From Luscinia megarhynchos (lineage: Eukaryota; Chordata; Aves; Passeriformes; Turdidae): 64,000 nucleotides of DNA. The notes under the pieces were generated by a model, which saw nothing but the letters and a program-made list of their open reading frames with translations, was not told the origin of the DNA and made no database searches. The position numbers were made by a program, and so were the translations under genes. Below are positions 26,701-39,000 of the stretch, one piece after another; the stretch's first letter is position 1, and each line of letters begins with the position of its first letter. The DNA is taken from assembly GCA_034336665.1 (NCBI GenBank), contig JAPFBE010000002.1:79738905-79802904 (forward strand), read 5' to 3'.

Positions 26701-27519
26701 AAAATAATGAGTATATAGCTTAATATTTTCAGTGAATTATGTACTGAGCTCATTTTAAAGAAACTCAGAGTCACGATCCATATAAGACAGCAAAATTGTT
26801 TATTGGTCAAGATTTTTTCAATTTCCTGTCACAACACCCTTGAATGCATTTTATCAGGATTTTGCTTATTTAACTGATCAGAGGCTTCATCTGCTTCTGC
26901 TATATCCATCTGACTTCTAGTCTAAAGAATGTCTACAGCTGCAAGACACATGGCTTCAATATTGTTCAAGATAATCATAAAAACCGCTTGAAACAGGTAT
27001 TTTCAGACTGCAAAGAATAGTTAGGTTTTCTTCATGCTATGGCAACTCGGCATGGAGTTTTAAATATGGTGGAAAAGTGTGTCTAATATCTGTTGTGGTA
27101 AAACAAGGAATTTTTGCACGGTCAACAGAGCTGACATTTGAAAAAATAAGCTTAAACTTTTGTTTCTATTCTTTTTGGTTTTGCCATTATTTTCTCCTTT
27201 CTAATGTATCATCTGCAATGTGTCAATCTCATACTGTGATCTTCATGAAAAAGGCATGAGAAAGAAGATGCTTTATATTAGCACTGCTGGAAGAATCCTT
27301 AGGGTAACTTTGATCAGATCTATTAATACAGTTGAAGATTAATGCTAGACTAATACGTGTCTAGTAACTAAAATAAATTATTCAATTCTGACTAAATTAC
27401 AGTCACACAGTCACACAGTCTTTCTTCAAAATATTTCAATTTCCTACAACTGTATGCCTATTTATGCCTCCATCTCATTGGAGCAGAATAAATTTTTTTT
27501 TCAAATTAACTTACTGTAC
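26701..27519. other. Intergenic DNA without recognisable genes
   Basis: AT-rich non-coding sequence. I see no gene, RNA gene or clear repeat. Confidence 0.5.
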
Positions 27520-27715
27520 CAGCCGAATCAAACCGAAACTGGCTATTTCCAGGTGCGGATCTGCTCCCTTTGGGCTTTTTGAAGACAGAAATATTTTTCC
27601 GACAAGAGCTCGGCTCTTCACGGTGCTGCCACTTGGTGGTGTCCCGGCGCTGCAGTGAAAACCATCGTGTCAACCGCTTGGATTGATGAATCGAGCCCCA
27701 CTAGGTTCTTGCGGT
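27520..27715. other. Isolated CpG-rich patch about 1.9 kb upstream of MTDH
   Basis: Twelve CpG dinucleotides lie between 27524 and 27712, whereas the flanking kilobase has almost none. The patch is too short for a standard CpG island, and it carries no recognised exon (the frame 27464-27658 crosses it but resembles nothing known to me). It could be a distal regulatory element, a remnant of a CpG-rich insert, or a young insertion not yet depleted of CpG. Confidence 0.45.
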
Positions 27716-27761
27716 GCTTTCTTTAAAATGAACAAAACTTACTGTTCTGTGGCCCCATTTT

Positions 27762-27828
27762 AATATATATGTGTATATGTATATACATGTGTGTATATAT
27801 ATATATACATATGTGTGTGTGTGTATAC
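27762..27828. repeat. Compound (TA)n/(TG)n microsatellite
   Basis: Mixed TA and TG dinucleotide runs with TATATATATATA and GTGTGTGTGTGT segments. It lies just upstream of the CR1 copy that borders the MTDH promoter. Confidence 0.9.
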
Positions 27829-28014
27829 TGATTGATGAATTTAAAACTATAACTACATGATCACTGTTCTGTCATCTCTATCTATATAGTGCAACATCTT
27901 AAACTTACAGAATACTTTATTTGGGATGTTAGGGTGGCTGAAATGTGCAACCAGTTGCAACAACAACAAAAGTTAATATTTTCTGAAAAATGAGAACAGT
28001 CTACACTAAAGCAT

Positions 28015-29188
28015 GCTTGACTAACTGATGTCCTTCCATGACAAGGTGACCCACTCAGTGGATGAGGGAAAGAAAGGCTGTGGGTGCTGCCTGCCTGGAC
28101 TCTAGTAAAGCCTTTAACACCGTCTCCCACAGCATTCTCCTGGAGAAGCTGGCTGCTGAGGATTTGAGCGAGTGTACTGTTTGCTGGATGAAATACTGGC
28201 TCACTGTCAGGCCCAGAGAGTGGTGGTGAATGGAACTAATCCAGCTGGCAGCTGGTCACTGTGGTGCTCCTCGGGGAGCAGTACTGGGTCCAGTTCTGTT
28301 TAACATCTTTATCAATGACCTCAACAAGGCGATCAAGTTGACCCTCAGCAAGTTTGCAGCTGACACCAAGTTGTGTGGGAGTGTTGATCTGCTGCAGGGG
28401 AAGAAGGCTCTACAGAGGGATCTGGACAGGCCAGATCCATGAGCCGAGGACAATTGTAAGAGGTGCAATGAGACTGAATGCTGGGTCCTGCACTTGGGTC
28501 ACAGCAAACCCAAGCAATGCCACAGGCTTAGGGCACAGTGTCTGGAAAGCTGCCCAGCAGAAAAGGAGCTGGGAGTGCTGGCTGACAGCTGAACATGAGC
28601 CAGTTGTGTGCCCAGCTGGCCAAGAAGGCCAATGGCACCCCGGCCAGTATTAGAAATAGCTTGGTCAGCAGGACCATGAAAGTGACTGTCACCCTGCACT
28701 CAGCACTGGTGAGGCTGCACCTCAAATCCTGTGTTCAGTTCTGGGCCCCTCACTACAAGAAAGATACTGAGGTGCTGGAGCATGTCCAGAGAAAAGCAAC
28801 AGATCTGGTTAAGGGGCTGGAGCACAAGTCCTGTGGGGCGTGGCTGAGGGATGTTTAGCTTGGGAAAAAAAAATGAGGCTGAGGGGTGACTTTATTGCTC
28901 TCTACAACTACCTGAAAAGAGGATGTAGCCAGGTGGGGGGACGGCCTCTTCTCCTAGGAAGCCAGTACATGGCGAGAGAACATCACCTCAAGCTGTGCCG
29001 GGTGAGGCTCGCTTTGGACATTAGGAGGAATTTCTTCACCGAAAGGGTGGCCAGACATGGGAATGGGCTGCCCACCCTGGAGGTGCTTAAGGAAAGACTG
29101 GACGTGGCACTTAGTGCTAAGGTCTAGTTGACAGGGCGGTGCTCGGTCATAGGCTGGATTTGATGATCTCAGAGGTCGCTTCCAACGC
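28015..29188 (+). mobile_element. CR1 LINE, 5'-truncated, with broken reverse transcriptase
   Basis: The + strand encodes fragments of CR1 reverse transcriptase. The frame around 28230-28442 shows [16 protein letters not shown] followed by a motif reading FAADTKL where active CR1 elements have FADDTKL, so one catalytic aspartate is replaced. Downstream frames (28595-28858 and 28840-29127) carry the CR1-typical '[30 protein letters not shown]'-like and 'HLKLCRVRLALDIRRNFFTERVARHGNGLPTLEVLKERLDVAL'-like segments in shifted frames. The copy is therefore frameshifted and inactive. It is much better preserved than the other CR1 pieces in the window. The 3' end reaches 'gatgatctcagaggtc...ttccaac' but lacks the usual terminal octamer repeats and passes straight into the CpG island. 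The 5' boundary is approximate. Confidence 0.92.
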
Positions 29189-29529
29189 CTCGGCCGCTCC
29201 CGGCGCTCCCGCTCCGCTCGCTGCCTGCCACGTCGAGACCGCTGCCGGCACCGCCCTTGGCTGGGCCGGGCCGGGCCGGGCGCGCCGGGGAGGAGGCGGA
29301 GGAGGAGGCGGGAGGTGCCGCCCCCGCCCCGCGCCGCTGATGGCGGTGGCGGCGGGGCTGTGACGTTGCGCCGGGCGGAGGGCGGGGAGGAGGAAGAGGA
29401 GGAGACCCGGGCGGCCCCGAGGCTGAGGCAGCCGCGTCCCGCGGAGGTTCCGATCGCGTCCCGTCCCGTCCTACCCCCACCCCGGCGCCTCCGCTTGGGG
29501 CGGGCCGGCCCGGCTCTCCCGAGGCCGCG

Positions 29530-29544
29530 ATGCGCTCGGCCTGA
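29530..29544 (+). promoter_or_regulatory. Candidate upstream ORF in MTDH 5' UTR
   Basis: An ATG at 29530 opens a four-codon frame ending in TGA at 29542-29544, 53 nt before the main start. It has G at -3 but C at +4, a moderate initiation context. Another ATG at 29340 opens a seven-codon frame that stops at 29361-29363, but it may lie upstream of transcription. If transcribed, such short frames could dampen translation of MTDH. Confidence 0.35.
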
Positions 29545-29597
29545 GCGCGCCCTCGCCGCCCCGCCCGCTTCGGGCCTCTACCGAGCCGGGGACCGCG

Positions 29598-30002
29598 ATG
29601 GCTGCGGGAAGCTGGCAGGAGGCGGCGGCCCGGTGGGCTGAGGAGGCGGCCGCCCCGGTGCGGGACGCTTTGTCGGGCGGGCTGGGGCTGCTGCGTGCCG
29701 AACTGGGCCTCGAGCTGGGCCTCGACCCGCAGGCGCTGCCCGCCTGGCTCGCCCTGGCGGTCCCGGCCGCGCTGGGCTTCGTGCTGCTGGGGCTGCTGCT
29801 GGCCGCGGCCTGCGGGGGCGGCCTCCGCAAGAAGCCGGCGCGGAGCGCGGCCGTGAGGAAGGGTGACGAGGCGGTCGGCGCGGGCCTGACGGCCGGCGGG
29901 GGCCAGGGCAAGGCGGCGGGCCCGGGCCCCGGGCAGCTGAACCTCAAAGGGGATGAGCAGAAGAAGCGAAACAGGAAGAAGCTGCCGGAGAAAGCGGCGC
30001 GG
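29598..30002 (+). CDS. MTDH: MTDH coding exon 1: N-terminus and membrane segment
   Basis: This exon encodes residues 1-135. The ATG at 29598 has a strong context (G at -3, G at +4), and the start reads MAAGSWQE, as in mammals (MAA-SWQ). An Ala-rich amphipathic segment, then GLGLLRAELGLELGLDP, precedes a hydrophobic segment at about 50-71 (WLALAVPAALGFVLLGLLLAAA), followed by basic RKK at 77-79. Human has a stronger basic cluster here (its first nuclear localisation signal), so this one looks weaker. The end, EQKKRNRKKLPEK, is conserved. The donor GTGAGC follows 30002 in phase 0. The whole exon lies in the CpG island and is very GC-rich compared with later exons. Confidence 0.97.
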
Positions 30003-33000
30003 GTGAGCGGGTTGTGCGGGCCGGGAGGGCGGCGGGGGTGAAGGGCGTTCTGGCAGTGGCGCCCGGCGGTCCCAGCGCGGAGGCGAGGGGGTCGCGTCTG
30101 GGAGCGGCCCCGGGCGCGGCTGCCGCTCCCCAGGGGCCCGTCGCCGCTGGGAAGGATCTGGGTGCCATGGAGCTTCCCCCCGAGCTGCCGTGCGGTATTT
30201 GCCTGTGGAGGGAAGGGATGGGGGAGTCCTGACTGCTCTGGGGCCGTCTCGTGTCGTCTGGGTTATTTGGCTGCTTTGAAAACCTGCAGGATCAGCGCTG
30301 CCACAAGTAAACTACATGTTAATAGTCCTGGGTGATGAGGACTAAAAGTGTTTACGTTTTATTGTAAACAAAAATTGTATGAAAGCTAATACTACTAGTA
30401 TTATTCACTGAATAATAGGGGTAGCAACCCAGTAGACCTTAGCATGGCCTAGAATTTCAAGCCAGGAGTTGCAGTGTCGGTAGTCAGAGACTATTGGAAG
30501 CAGCATTCTAAGCCCTGTAAATGTTGTGATGATTCAAACTTGAGTAAGCTTTTGCGCTGTATTTTCAACAAAACATGTTAGTGTCAATGTTGCTGTTAGC
30601 GTGCCTCAATAGGAATATGTCTGATTTAGTTGTTACAGTAAGGATCATCTCCTTTAATAAGGAAATCTGTGTCTTAGCAGCCCCTTAAAAAGAGATCATT
30701 CCTGTAATTTATGCTTTTCTTTAAATCATCAATATGTGGTGTGGGAACCTCCCATCTTAGACAGTATGTGTTCACTTAAGAGAAAATTAGTAGAATGCAG
30801 AAATTGTCAACTGTCCTTTTAAAGCTTACAGTTGTCACAGTTTTAGGGCTTGAAGGGATTGCTTCTGTAGCTTTTATATTGTTAGGATGTTTGTAATCCT
30901 ATTTATGTCCAAATGGATTATAGGAATGAAAGTGTAACAGATGTCCCTTGCCTATTACAACTGTGTCATATAATTATATCTTGCTCTATAAAATCTGAAT
31001 TGTTTCCCTGATGATGAAAGGAGAGACAATAGGTTTGTACCTTCATTTGGAGTCTGTGGCAGCATTAAGATTTGAGAAGTTTGGGAAACTTTTTAATGAG
31101 AATGTAAGGCTAGAACATCTTAAACAGAAAAAAAAATGTCTGCATATGCCACCAACGTGTCTTTGAGCACTGAACTACTGAAGTTCTGGAAGTTGCAAGA
31201 GACTGGATGCTGAGCACCAAGAAGAGGAAACATGATTCAGAATATTTCCAGTGTAGCTAGGTTCTCCATTTTGGAGAAGGCATGCTAAAGATATGATTTT
31301 TTTTTTTTGCCATCTTGAGAAGCAGGTACTTCAGTGTTAAGTAAATATGTTATGCTTTCTTGACAACAAAGACTAATCCTAGAAATTAAATCGGTTTTGC
31401 TTGATTTATTTAGTTAAAACTCGAGTATGAAAACAAATCATAAAGTCTTGCAAGTCATTGCCTAAGACATTAAAAAATGCCTCCACAAAAGATAGAGTGA
31501 TTAGGTAGATATCACTGTTGACTTGAAAATGCTTTGTAGTATAGGGCTTCATAAAAGCAAAGTTCAGTAATTTTCTATAAAAACTAACTGACATTTTTGG
31601 TTTATAAATAATTTGACTCTATTGAACTTGGTTTACATAGGCATAGAATAAAGTTAGGGCAATGTAAAGCAAATCATTTTGTAATCAAAAGAGTAAAGTA
31701 GTTTTAAAGCTGTCATTCTGTATAGTTAAGATTTTAAAAGTTATTTTTATAGTGCTTTATATTCATTATTTCCATGGTGAGATGAATAAACATCTACCAT
31801 CCTCCAAAAGGAAAAGCACAAACTGAATCATTAACTGTAGTGCAAATAAGTTTATACCAGTGACAAAGTTTAATAGGTCTGCCTTGTGCTCATTTTCCAA
31901 GATAAGTTTAGAGAGACCAATATTAGCATGTCCCATGTTTTCTGACTCTCATATGAAAAATGCTCAAAATAACTTCAAGACGCAACAAAAATTTTTACTG
32001 ATTTCTGCCTGGTCATTTTCATTGTGTGGTTTGTGTGCTGTGATGCTATTACTGAGGGCTGGGAGGGAAAAAGAGTAAGCCTATTACCAGTAGATTTACT
32101 ACAGGGCTTGCTATGCCAGGGTCTAGGTTTCCATTGCGGGCGTTTCAGAAAGCTTAGAGCAACTGGTCTGTGGCCTTAAGAACACTACAGATGTCTAATT
32201 AAAAGCTGTGGGGTTACTTTAATACAGAATTACTGAGCTGACTGTATGGCAGGTGATGTGTAACACTCATCAGTCAGGATCAGAAATGTCCTTGGCTGTA
32301 GCTTTTCTGAGGAAGAGTAGCAATTGCTTTTTTCCTTTCATGTGGCTTTATTCAGCACCTGTACAAGTAGGGTACAACTTATCTCGTGTTCTTAGTAAAA
32401 TAGGTTTCTTTGAGTAGCACTGTATTGACTGAATACAGTAGTACCTATGGGATCCTGTTTATTTACTTGCTGTGAACAGACTGAGAAAAAAATGGAGCTG
32501 AAACTGTTTAGCATTCATTAACATTAAGGTTACAGAGCCAGTTCTGGCTTTCTCAGGCTGCTTGGAGCAAGGTGTATCATGCTGTCTTTACATCAGATTC
32601 TGTGCTGTAAACCTGAAGCTGCTTTTTTTCTTTTTTATTTTTTCGTTTTTATTTTACCTCCTGGAAGAGGCAGAGCTCTTTGGCCCCATTAAGAAATTTT
32701 TTTTTCTGTCCATAAAACTTAATATTTAATTTTGATTTCTTCCCCTTCTGAATAATTACTGTGCCTCTCTCTCCTACTTCAGCAGAAAAAGGTGATGCTG
32801 TTTTTACATGGTTTCTGTGCAATCTGCCAAACACCACAGAAACTTGAGAGTAGCCATCTTGTGTGCTTTGCTACCACTTTAGGAAGCCAGTCACAACATC
32901 TATTTGTAGATGTGGAAAATACCACATTGAATATGTACTTCCTATTGTTTGTCATGTACCTGGAGAATAAATGCTACACACTCTAGTAAAAAATATTTGC

Positions 33001-36000
33001 ATTAATTTGAAGAAGTTTCATATTTGGTCTGCTTGAAAGAACTTTTCTGGGTTATGGCTGTTCAGAGCTTATTTGCACTTAGGTTGTGTAAAGCCTTTGC
33101 TTTCAGCTGATACTCATGTGTTGGTTTGTGTGTATGTTAGTGGTCAAATGTCATCAATCGGGCTGTAGGATTCTTCAGGCCTCAGAGAGAAAATTGCTCA
33201 ATTTCTTTCTGAAGAGAAGCTTACTGAAAGCATTGGTAAACAAATTATTTAATTGGCCAAAGATATTCTGAGCAGAGGTATCTTTATAATGTGTAACTGA
33301 GGACTTTGGTTAATACAGTGTTGTAAGATTGAGGTGATAGTAATTTCATTAATACTGTTTGAAGCATGAAACTGAGTTATCCTTTGCACTACCATGTTTA
33401 ATGGTACTTTCATTTTGGCAGTCTAGGCAAAACCTTTCCTACATTTGGTATATCTTAACATCCTCATATGAATGTGTGTGGAAAAAGGTTTGAGTATTGG
33501 AATTTTAAGGTCCTCAGGCAAGAAGAGCATTCAGTAATCAGTACTGTTACTGGCAGCAGTGCTTCTGCCTTGTTGCATCGTGCCTAGCAGCTTTAAAATG
33601 AGGGTAAAAAAGATGGCAAATAATAAATTCCACCATTCTGAATTAATTAATTTTGTCAGTGGATATTTAATATATTACCCATAAAGTTTTAAACTTGGGG
33701 CTGTGGTTGTCTTTTTTAAATGAAACATTTCTGAATACTATAGAAAAACATTTTTCTTTCCCGCTTCTGTTGCTTTCTTTTGTATATCCAAAAATGGTCA
33801 CATGGATTTTGGTTAAAATTCTGTGATTCATCTATGGGCAGAAAATAAATGTGGAAAACTTCCACTGAAAAGGAAAGTATTACAATTAAGGCGTGTATTT
33901 CTCCCTGAATGTTTCAAAGTGCAAGTTTTCAAACATATTTCTAAAGATTGTTGTTGGCATGATCAGATGATCAAACCAGCATTTTGAACGGTCATGTGGA
34001 TTAATTTTTCCAGAGGTTTTTAATGGATATGAATTAGTTTATTAGTTCAGAGAAACAGCAGAAGTTTTTTTTAATTAAAGATTAAAACTTGTACTTACTG
34101 AATAGTTGGGAGGGATTAAGAAAGTAGTTTTCAATTCAAGGTATATATGTAATAGCTAAGAAGCAGAGCAAGGAACAGAATTTTAAAAGTTGACTGTAAA
34201 CTTTTTTGATATACATCCAATACTAGAGGCATCAAATATGTTTTCTAGCTTTACTGCTAAACACGCTCTGGAGAAAATAGAGAGGCACAAGAACTGAGTT
34301 TTGGCAATGAGTTATTTTCAAGATTAAATACCAGTTCTTTGGTATCCTAGTGGAATATACCTATACCAATAAGGTGGATTTTATTGAGAAGATCCTTTAG
34401 AGAGAGTTCCTAGACACAGACTTGTAAAATATACTTAATTTTCAGAATGCTGATGGAAATGTACTGCATATTAGATATGAGGAGTCTAGTTTAAAGCTGG
34501 TTGTTGCAGGAGAAGAGGGGTTAGGTGACCTGATCTTTCAATTTCTATTTATAGTTACTTTGAAGAAGTTGGCATGCTTGCTAACTACAGTAAGCAATAC
34601 TATGTTATGCACTGGTGAAATCATGCCAGGGTGGTTTGAAAGCATAATACAATGTGGCAAGACTTAAATGCCTGTAACAGTTAAATTGAGGATCAGATCT
34701 AATATTTGAAGGAATAGACCACAGTAAGTTGTGATACGGTTTTTGTTTTACTTGAAAGCAATTAGTTTTGTGTGGTGCAGGGTTAAAATAGCTTTTGGAT
34801 TTTTAATAACAAAAAAATAGCTAAATGTAATAGAGCTTGAAATTTATTTTGAAAGAATTGCAGGAATTAAAACAACTTTGAAGTAGCTATTTATGCTTAT
34901 TAAGATTTCAGTCATTGATTTTTCCAAGTCATTCTGAACGTGAACCAGTGACATTTGTGGGGACTCTATCAATTACTGTTCTTAGCAGTTGTTTCTCACA
35001 AAGTGAAATTAATGGCTGACAGTAGTATAATCTTTTCTGCAGTTAATCAAAGTAACTTCTGTCGTAGCTTTTTTGTTAGAAAAAAATTACTTCTAAATTA
35101 CCACATTTCTGTGTGGGGAATATGCTGGCTAAGGTGTATGCCTTTGTTGTCAAAGGTAATATAAAGACTCCTTTTATGATTGTCCAGAGTTTTAATTTTA
35201 TATGTTGAATAATACATGCTAATTTTCTTTCCTTAATTGTGTGAGGGAAAATGGTAGACTAATGTAATGCCTGTAATCAAGTCTGTCTGAAAAGAACAAT
35301 GGGGTGTCGTGCTTAGTCATGCTTCATGTTTGATTTCTAATTTCTGTTCTACTATGAAGTTTAACTTGTGAAGGACGTGAGCTGGGAGGGATATGCATAG
35401 ATGGAAATTGCAGATGTTAGGTAAATGTAGAAACTACTTTTAAAAATTAGTCCTCTTGCTGAATTGGTATAAAGTGGTAATTGTGTTAATTAAATTAGAT
35501 AATTTATGGCACGTTCAACTGTAGCTGTTCTGAATCAGCTTTCAGAACAGCTACAGGTAATTTTAAAAGCTGGTAGATTTCAGAAATTTACCATTTGTTA
35601 TGAAATTCCTGGATTGAATAGGAGTGAGATGGAATGAGAAGACCTGTTCTCTTTGCTTTTTCATTTCTGTGTTTGGTAAATACAGAATTGCAATAGACCC
35701 TTTGAGCACCAATCCACAATTTGGTCTGCTGTATTCAATAACCTTACAAGCATTTTTCCATCAACAATTAATTGCATTTCAGTAATAGTGTAATTTGAAC
35801 TTTGCTTCATCTGCTTTGTCTAATTTTTTTATTATTTGCACTCATTGTTTACACAGCCTAATGGACGGTCTTTCCTTGATGTGTCTGAAGATGAAGTAAT
35901 ACAAACTGTCCGTAAAGACAATATAAAGCAGCCTGTGGATGCGGAAAAGAAGAATGAGAAGGTTAGTTATGGATACAAAGCAACGTTGAAGTGTGATGTA

Positions 36001-39000
36001 TATTAGTTCAATATCTAATAACTCTGGTTTTGGTTTGAAATCCTGTCATTTATATGAATGAAGAGACAGATTTCTTACTCTGAAGAGTACTAATCTAATT
36101 TGGAGTTGGAAAGAGCTAAAGTAGTATTTTCTTAACTTCTGATACATGCCTTATCACAAAATGTTTGTCAAGGAAGCCCTACTCCCAGCCCCCCACTAAA
36201 CACTGATATCTCTGTTCATCATGTGACAGTGTTAAGACTACAGAAATAAAGTTTGTTTCATCTTGATGGCTTCTATGTGGATGCAGCATAATGATAGTAT
36301 TGTTAAGTGCCTTGTTAATGGTCTACCAGTTGGGGAACTACTATTCAAAGGATTAAAACCATGTGCCTGCTTATTTATTTTGCCAGATGTATCCATTAGT
36401 AATTAGAGTTCTTCATTTTTTATGATAGATGTGAGCTTTGAAGTCTAGTGTGAGCTTTTTGTTATTCAAATTAAGCATCTACATTAAAAATATCTTTTTA
36501 AACATTGATCTGCAATGTATGATCTAAAAGGTAACCATACTACAGGAAGTGGTTTTTTTTTTTGAACTGTGAGGACTAATCTTCTTGTTTTATCATATAT
36601 GCTGTCATTTATGGGCAACATGGATATGCTTGTGCCTTTGATAATTCTTTTGCTTGGTTCTTTTGCTAACATTGTGCATGTTTTCCCACTGTCATTGTTT
36701 TCTGACTTGCTTTCTTCAGTAAAATGCTTTTGTTGTGACTATACTGAGGAAAAATAAAAGATTATACATAGACAGTCAGAAACACTTTGCTGTGAGAGTG
36801 GTGAGGCACTGGAACGGGTTGCTCAGGGAAGTTGCAGATGCCTCATCCCTGGAAGTGTTCAAGGCTGGGCTGGATGGGGCTTTGAGCACCCTGGTCTTGT
36901 GAAAGGTGTCCTTGCCAATGGCTGGGGTTGGAACTAGATGATCTTTAAGCCCCTTCCAACCCAAGCCGTTCCATGATTGTTGTCATTTCTTTAGCTATTT
37001 CAAGCTTTAATAAATATAGTTGACTACCCTCTAACTTCTTTTGTGATTAGTAGTTTGGCTAAAAGGCTGAAGACAGCAAACTACTTTTAGTTTGCGGTAG
37101 GGCTTTAAATGTTTCTGCCATTGACAAATTGACTTTTCTGTGAAATAGGTTTGCCTTAAAGTTCTGTGCTGTGTGGCTCTTTCTCTTCCCCATGTTTTGC
37201 ATATCAGATTGATTTTGCTTCATTTTTTCTCAAGAACATAACACAATTTAAATATGAATTAATAACTCTATTTGCAGATTTTCAAGTAGATGAAGCGTTT
37301 AAATCCTAAACTCAACTTTGTCTTAAAATTGCAAATGTAATGATCTGAATTTTAAAATGTGAAGCTGAAGCTGTAGCTCTAGGAAATTACGACCACTAAA
37401 TGGATGTGGATGATGATTCGAATTGTGTTTTCATATCACTTTGGAGGACCCTGGGCAAAGAGTGCTTGGGTCAGGAGGAAATTGTTACCCTTCAATTAAA
37501 AGCATACTTTAGAACTTCCTTTCGAACTATGGGTAACTGTGCAGGCTTCTAATTACTTGGTAAGGCTTCGCAGGGCATCTGCAACATTCGTAACATAGCC
37601 CTGCTGAGGTTATAAGGGGTCCTGTGTAAGTGTCTTTGTACCATCTTTGGAGTGGATGGTGTAAGACAGTGGCTCTGATTGAAGGTGTATGTGCATGTGT
37701 GTACATATATAAATACATATAATCTGTGGCCTGAAGAGCATGCTTATTTTTTTTATGCTTCAGTATATGCTTTCAGTGAAAATCACACATCTTTTGTGTT
37801 TCTGTATTTCTTGGCTGCTCCAGGGTTGTGAATTTCGTGCATGTTTTTCTGCTTTGTGGGCAGGAAAGCTTTAGATAATGTCTGGACTCTGGCTTTTCAC
37901 AGGATTTATGATGGTGCAGTTAGTGACTTGCCAGAGTACAGGGGTTTCTTTGCTGTTTAGTATAAGGGACTGTTACCTACCACAGAGTCACTTCTGTGGA
38001 TGAGACTAGAAAGTTAAAATGTCATCATCCATTCAGGTTGCAAGCACATAACTGCTTTGTCTTGAACACTAGAAATAGTTACTCAGCTAGGGATCAAGAA
38101 GAAAGGTTTATTTTTCCATTGTTCTTGCATCGGCCACAATGCATCTTAAAGACTCAAACAATTTTGGCGGGCCTGCAGTATTCCTCATGTGCTCTTTGGC
38201 TGTTGGCAGAGCTAACACTGGTGTCTTTGTGTGCTGCAGAAGGTGACACTTTGAATGCATAGACTTCTGTAAAATGACCAGCTGGGTTTCCCTGGCTTTA
38301 GCATCTCTTGCTGTTTCTGTCAGTTTGGTACTGAGACAGCAACTGGTGCAGTACCAAGTTTAGCAGTGGTGGGTTAATTTGAGTAAAAAATGATGGTTCT
38401 AGTTTTTCAGAACAGAGTAACACAGTTTAAGAAAGCAAACACATTTTCAAGATTTGCATTTTTGATCTTTTAAAAAACACTGTTTGTTAATCACAAACTT
38501 CTTTTTCAGCTGTTAAACTTTGATGTTTTCTGGGAAAGTGTAAAATTTGATGGCAATGCTTCCATAGGAGCTAGTTATTTAAGGAAAGTGAAGTTAGAGT
38601 TTGGAAGAGTAGTCATCTTGAACTTGTGGGAGACTTGTGTGGGAGACTTCTGATGTAACTTCAGATGTTCACTTAGTGCCAGAGGAGAGTTGGGTAGTTA
38701 TAGCTTTGTGGATGGAAACTTTAGGATCTCAATGTGCAGTCTCAGTGTAGCTGCAAATGGGAGACAAAGGTACAAGCTTACTAATCTTCCTCTGTTGGAG
38801 CTTGAAGAGGCAATTTATAACTAATTTTAATGCTAATTTTCACTTCCTTTTTAATTCTTTCCTTAGAAGTTGCTCTAGCAAATAATTTTACTTGTTCGTA
38901 TTTTTAGAACCAACTCTTCTCAGGTTGCTTTTGAAACCAGCCCTTCTCTTTTGGGGGCTTTTCAGAAGTTAGAAGCTGTTGTTAAGATAGTCTGCTGAGC

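Larger units (their letters stand above)
29190..30200 (+). promoter_or_regulatory. MTDH: CpG island promoter and 5' UTR of MTDH
   Basis: This is an abrupt shift to very high G+C and dense CpG, extending across exon 1 into the start of intron 1. There is no TATA box. GC boxes of the Sp1/KLF type are visible at about 29373-29378 (GGGCGG), 29380-29387 (GGGCGGGG) and 29497-29504 (GGGGCGGG), with more CCGCCC-type sites near 29250 and 29320. TGACGT at 29361-29366 is a CRE/ATF-like half-site. Such islands usually drive broad constitutive transcription, which fits the widespread expression known for MTDH. The transcription start cannot be fixed from sequence alone. Confidence 0.85.

Noticed and set aside
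28230..29127. Coding genes in the block just upstream of MTDH
   Set aside because: The frames are pieces of a frameshifted CR1 reverse transcriptase with a substituted catalytic motif, so this is a mobile-element remnant, not a host gene.
35261..35380. Possible snoRNA or tRNA in MTDH introns
   Set aside because: I looked for box C/D motifs and tRNA A/B boxes across the introns and found no convincing pair or cloverleaf.
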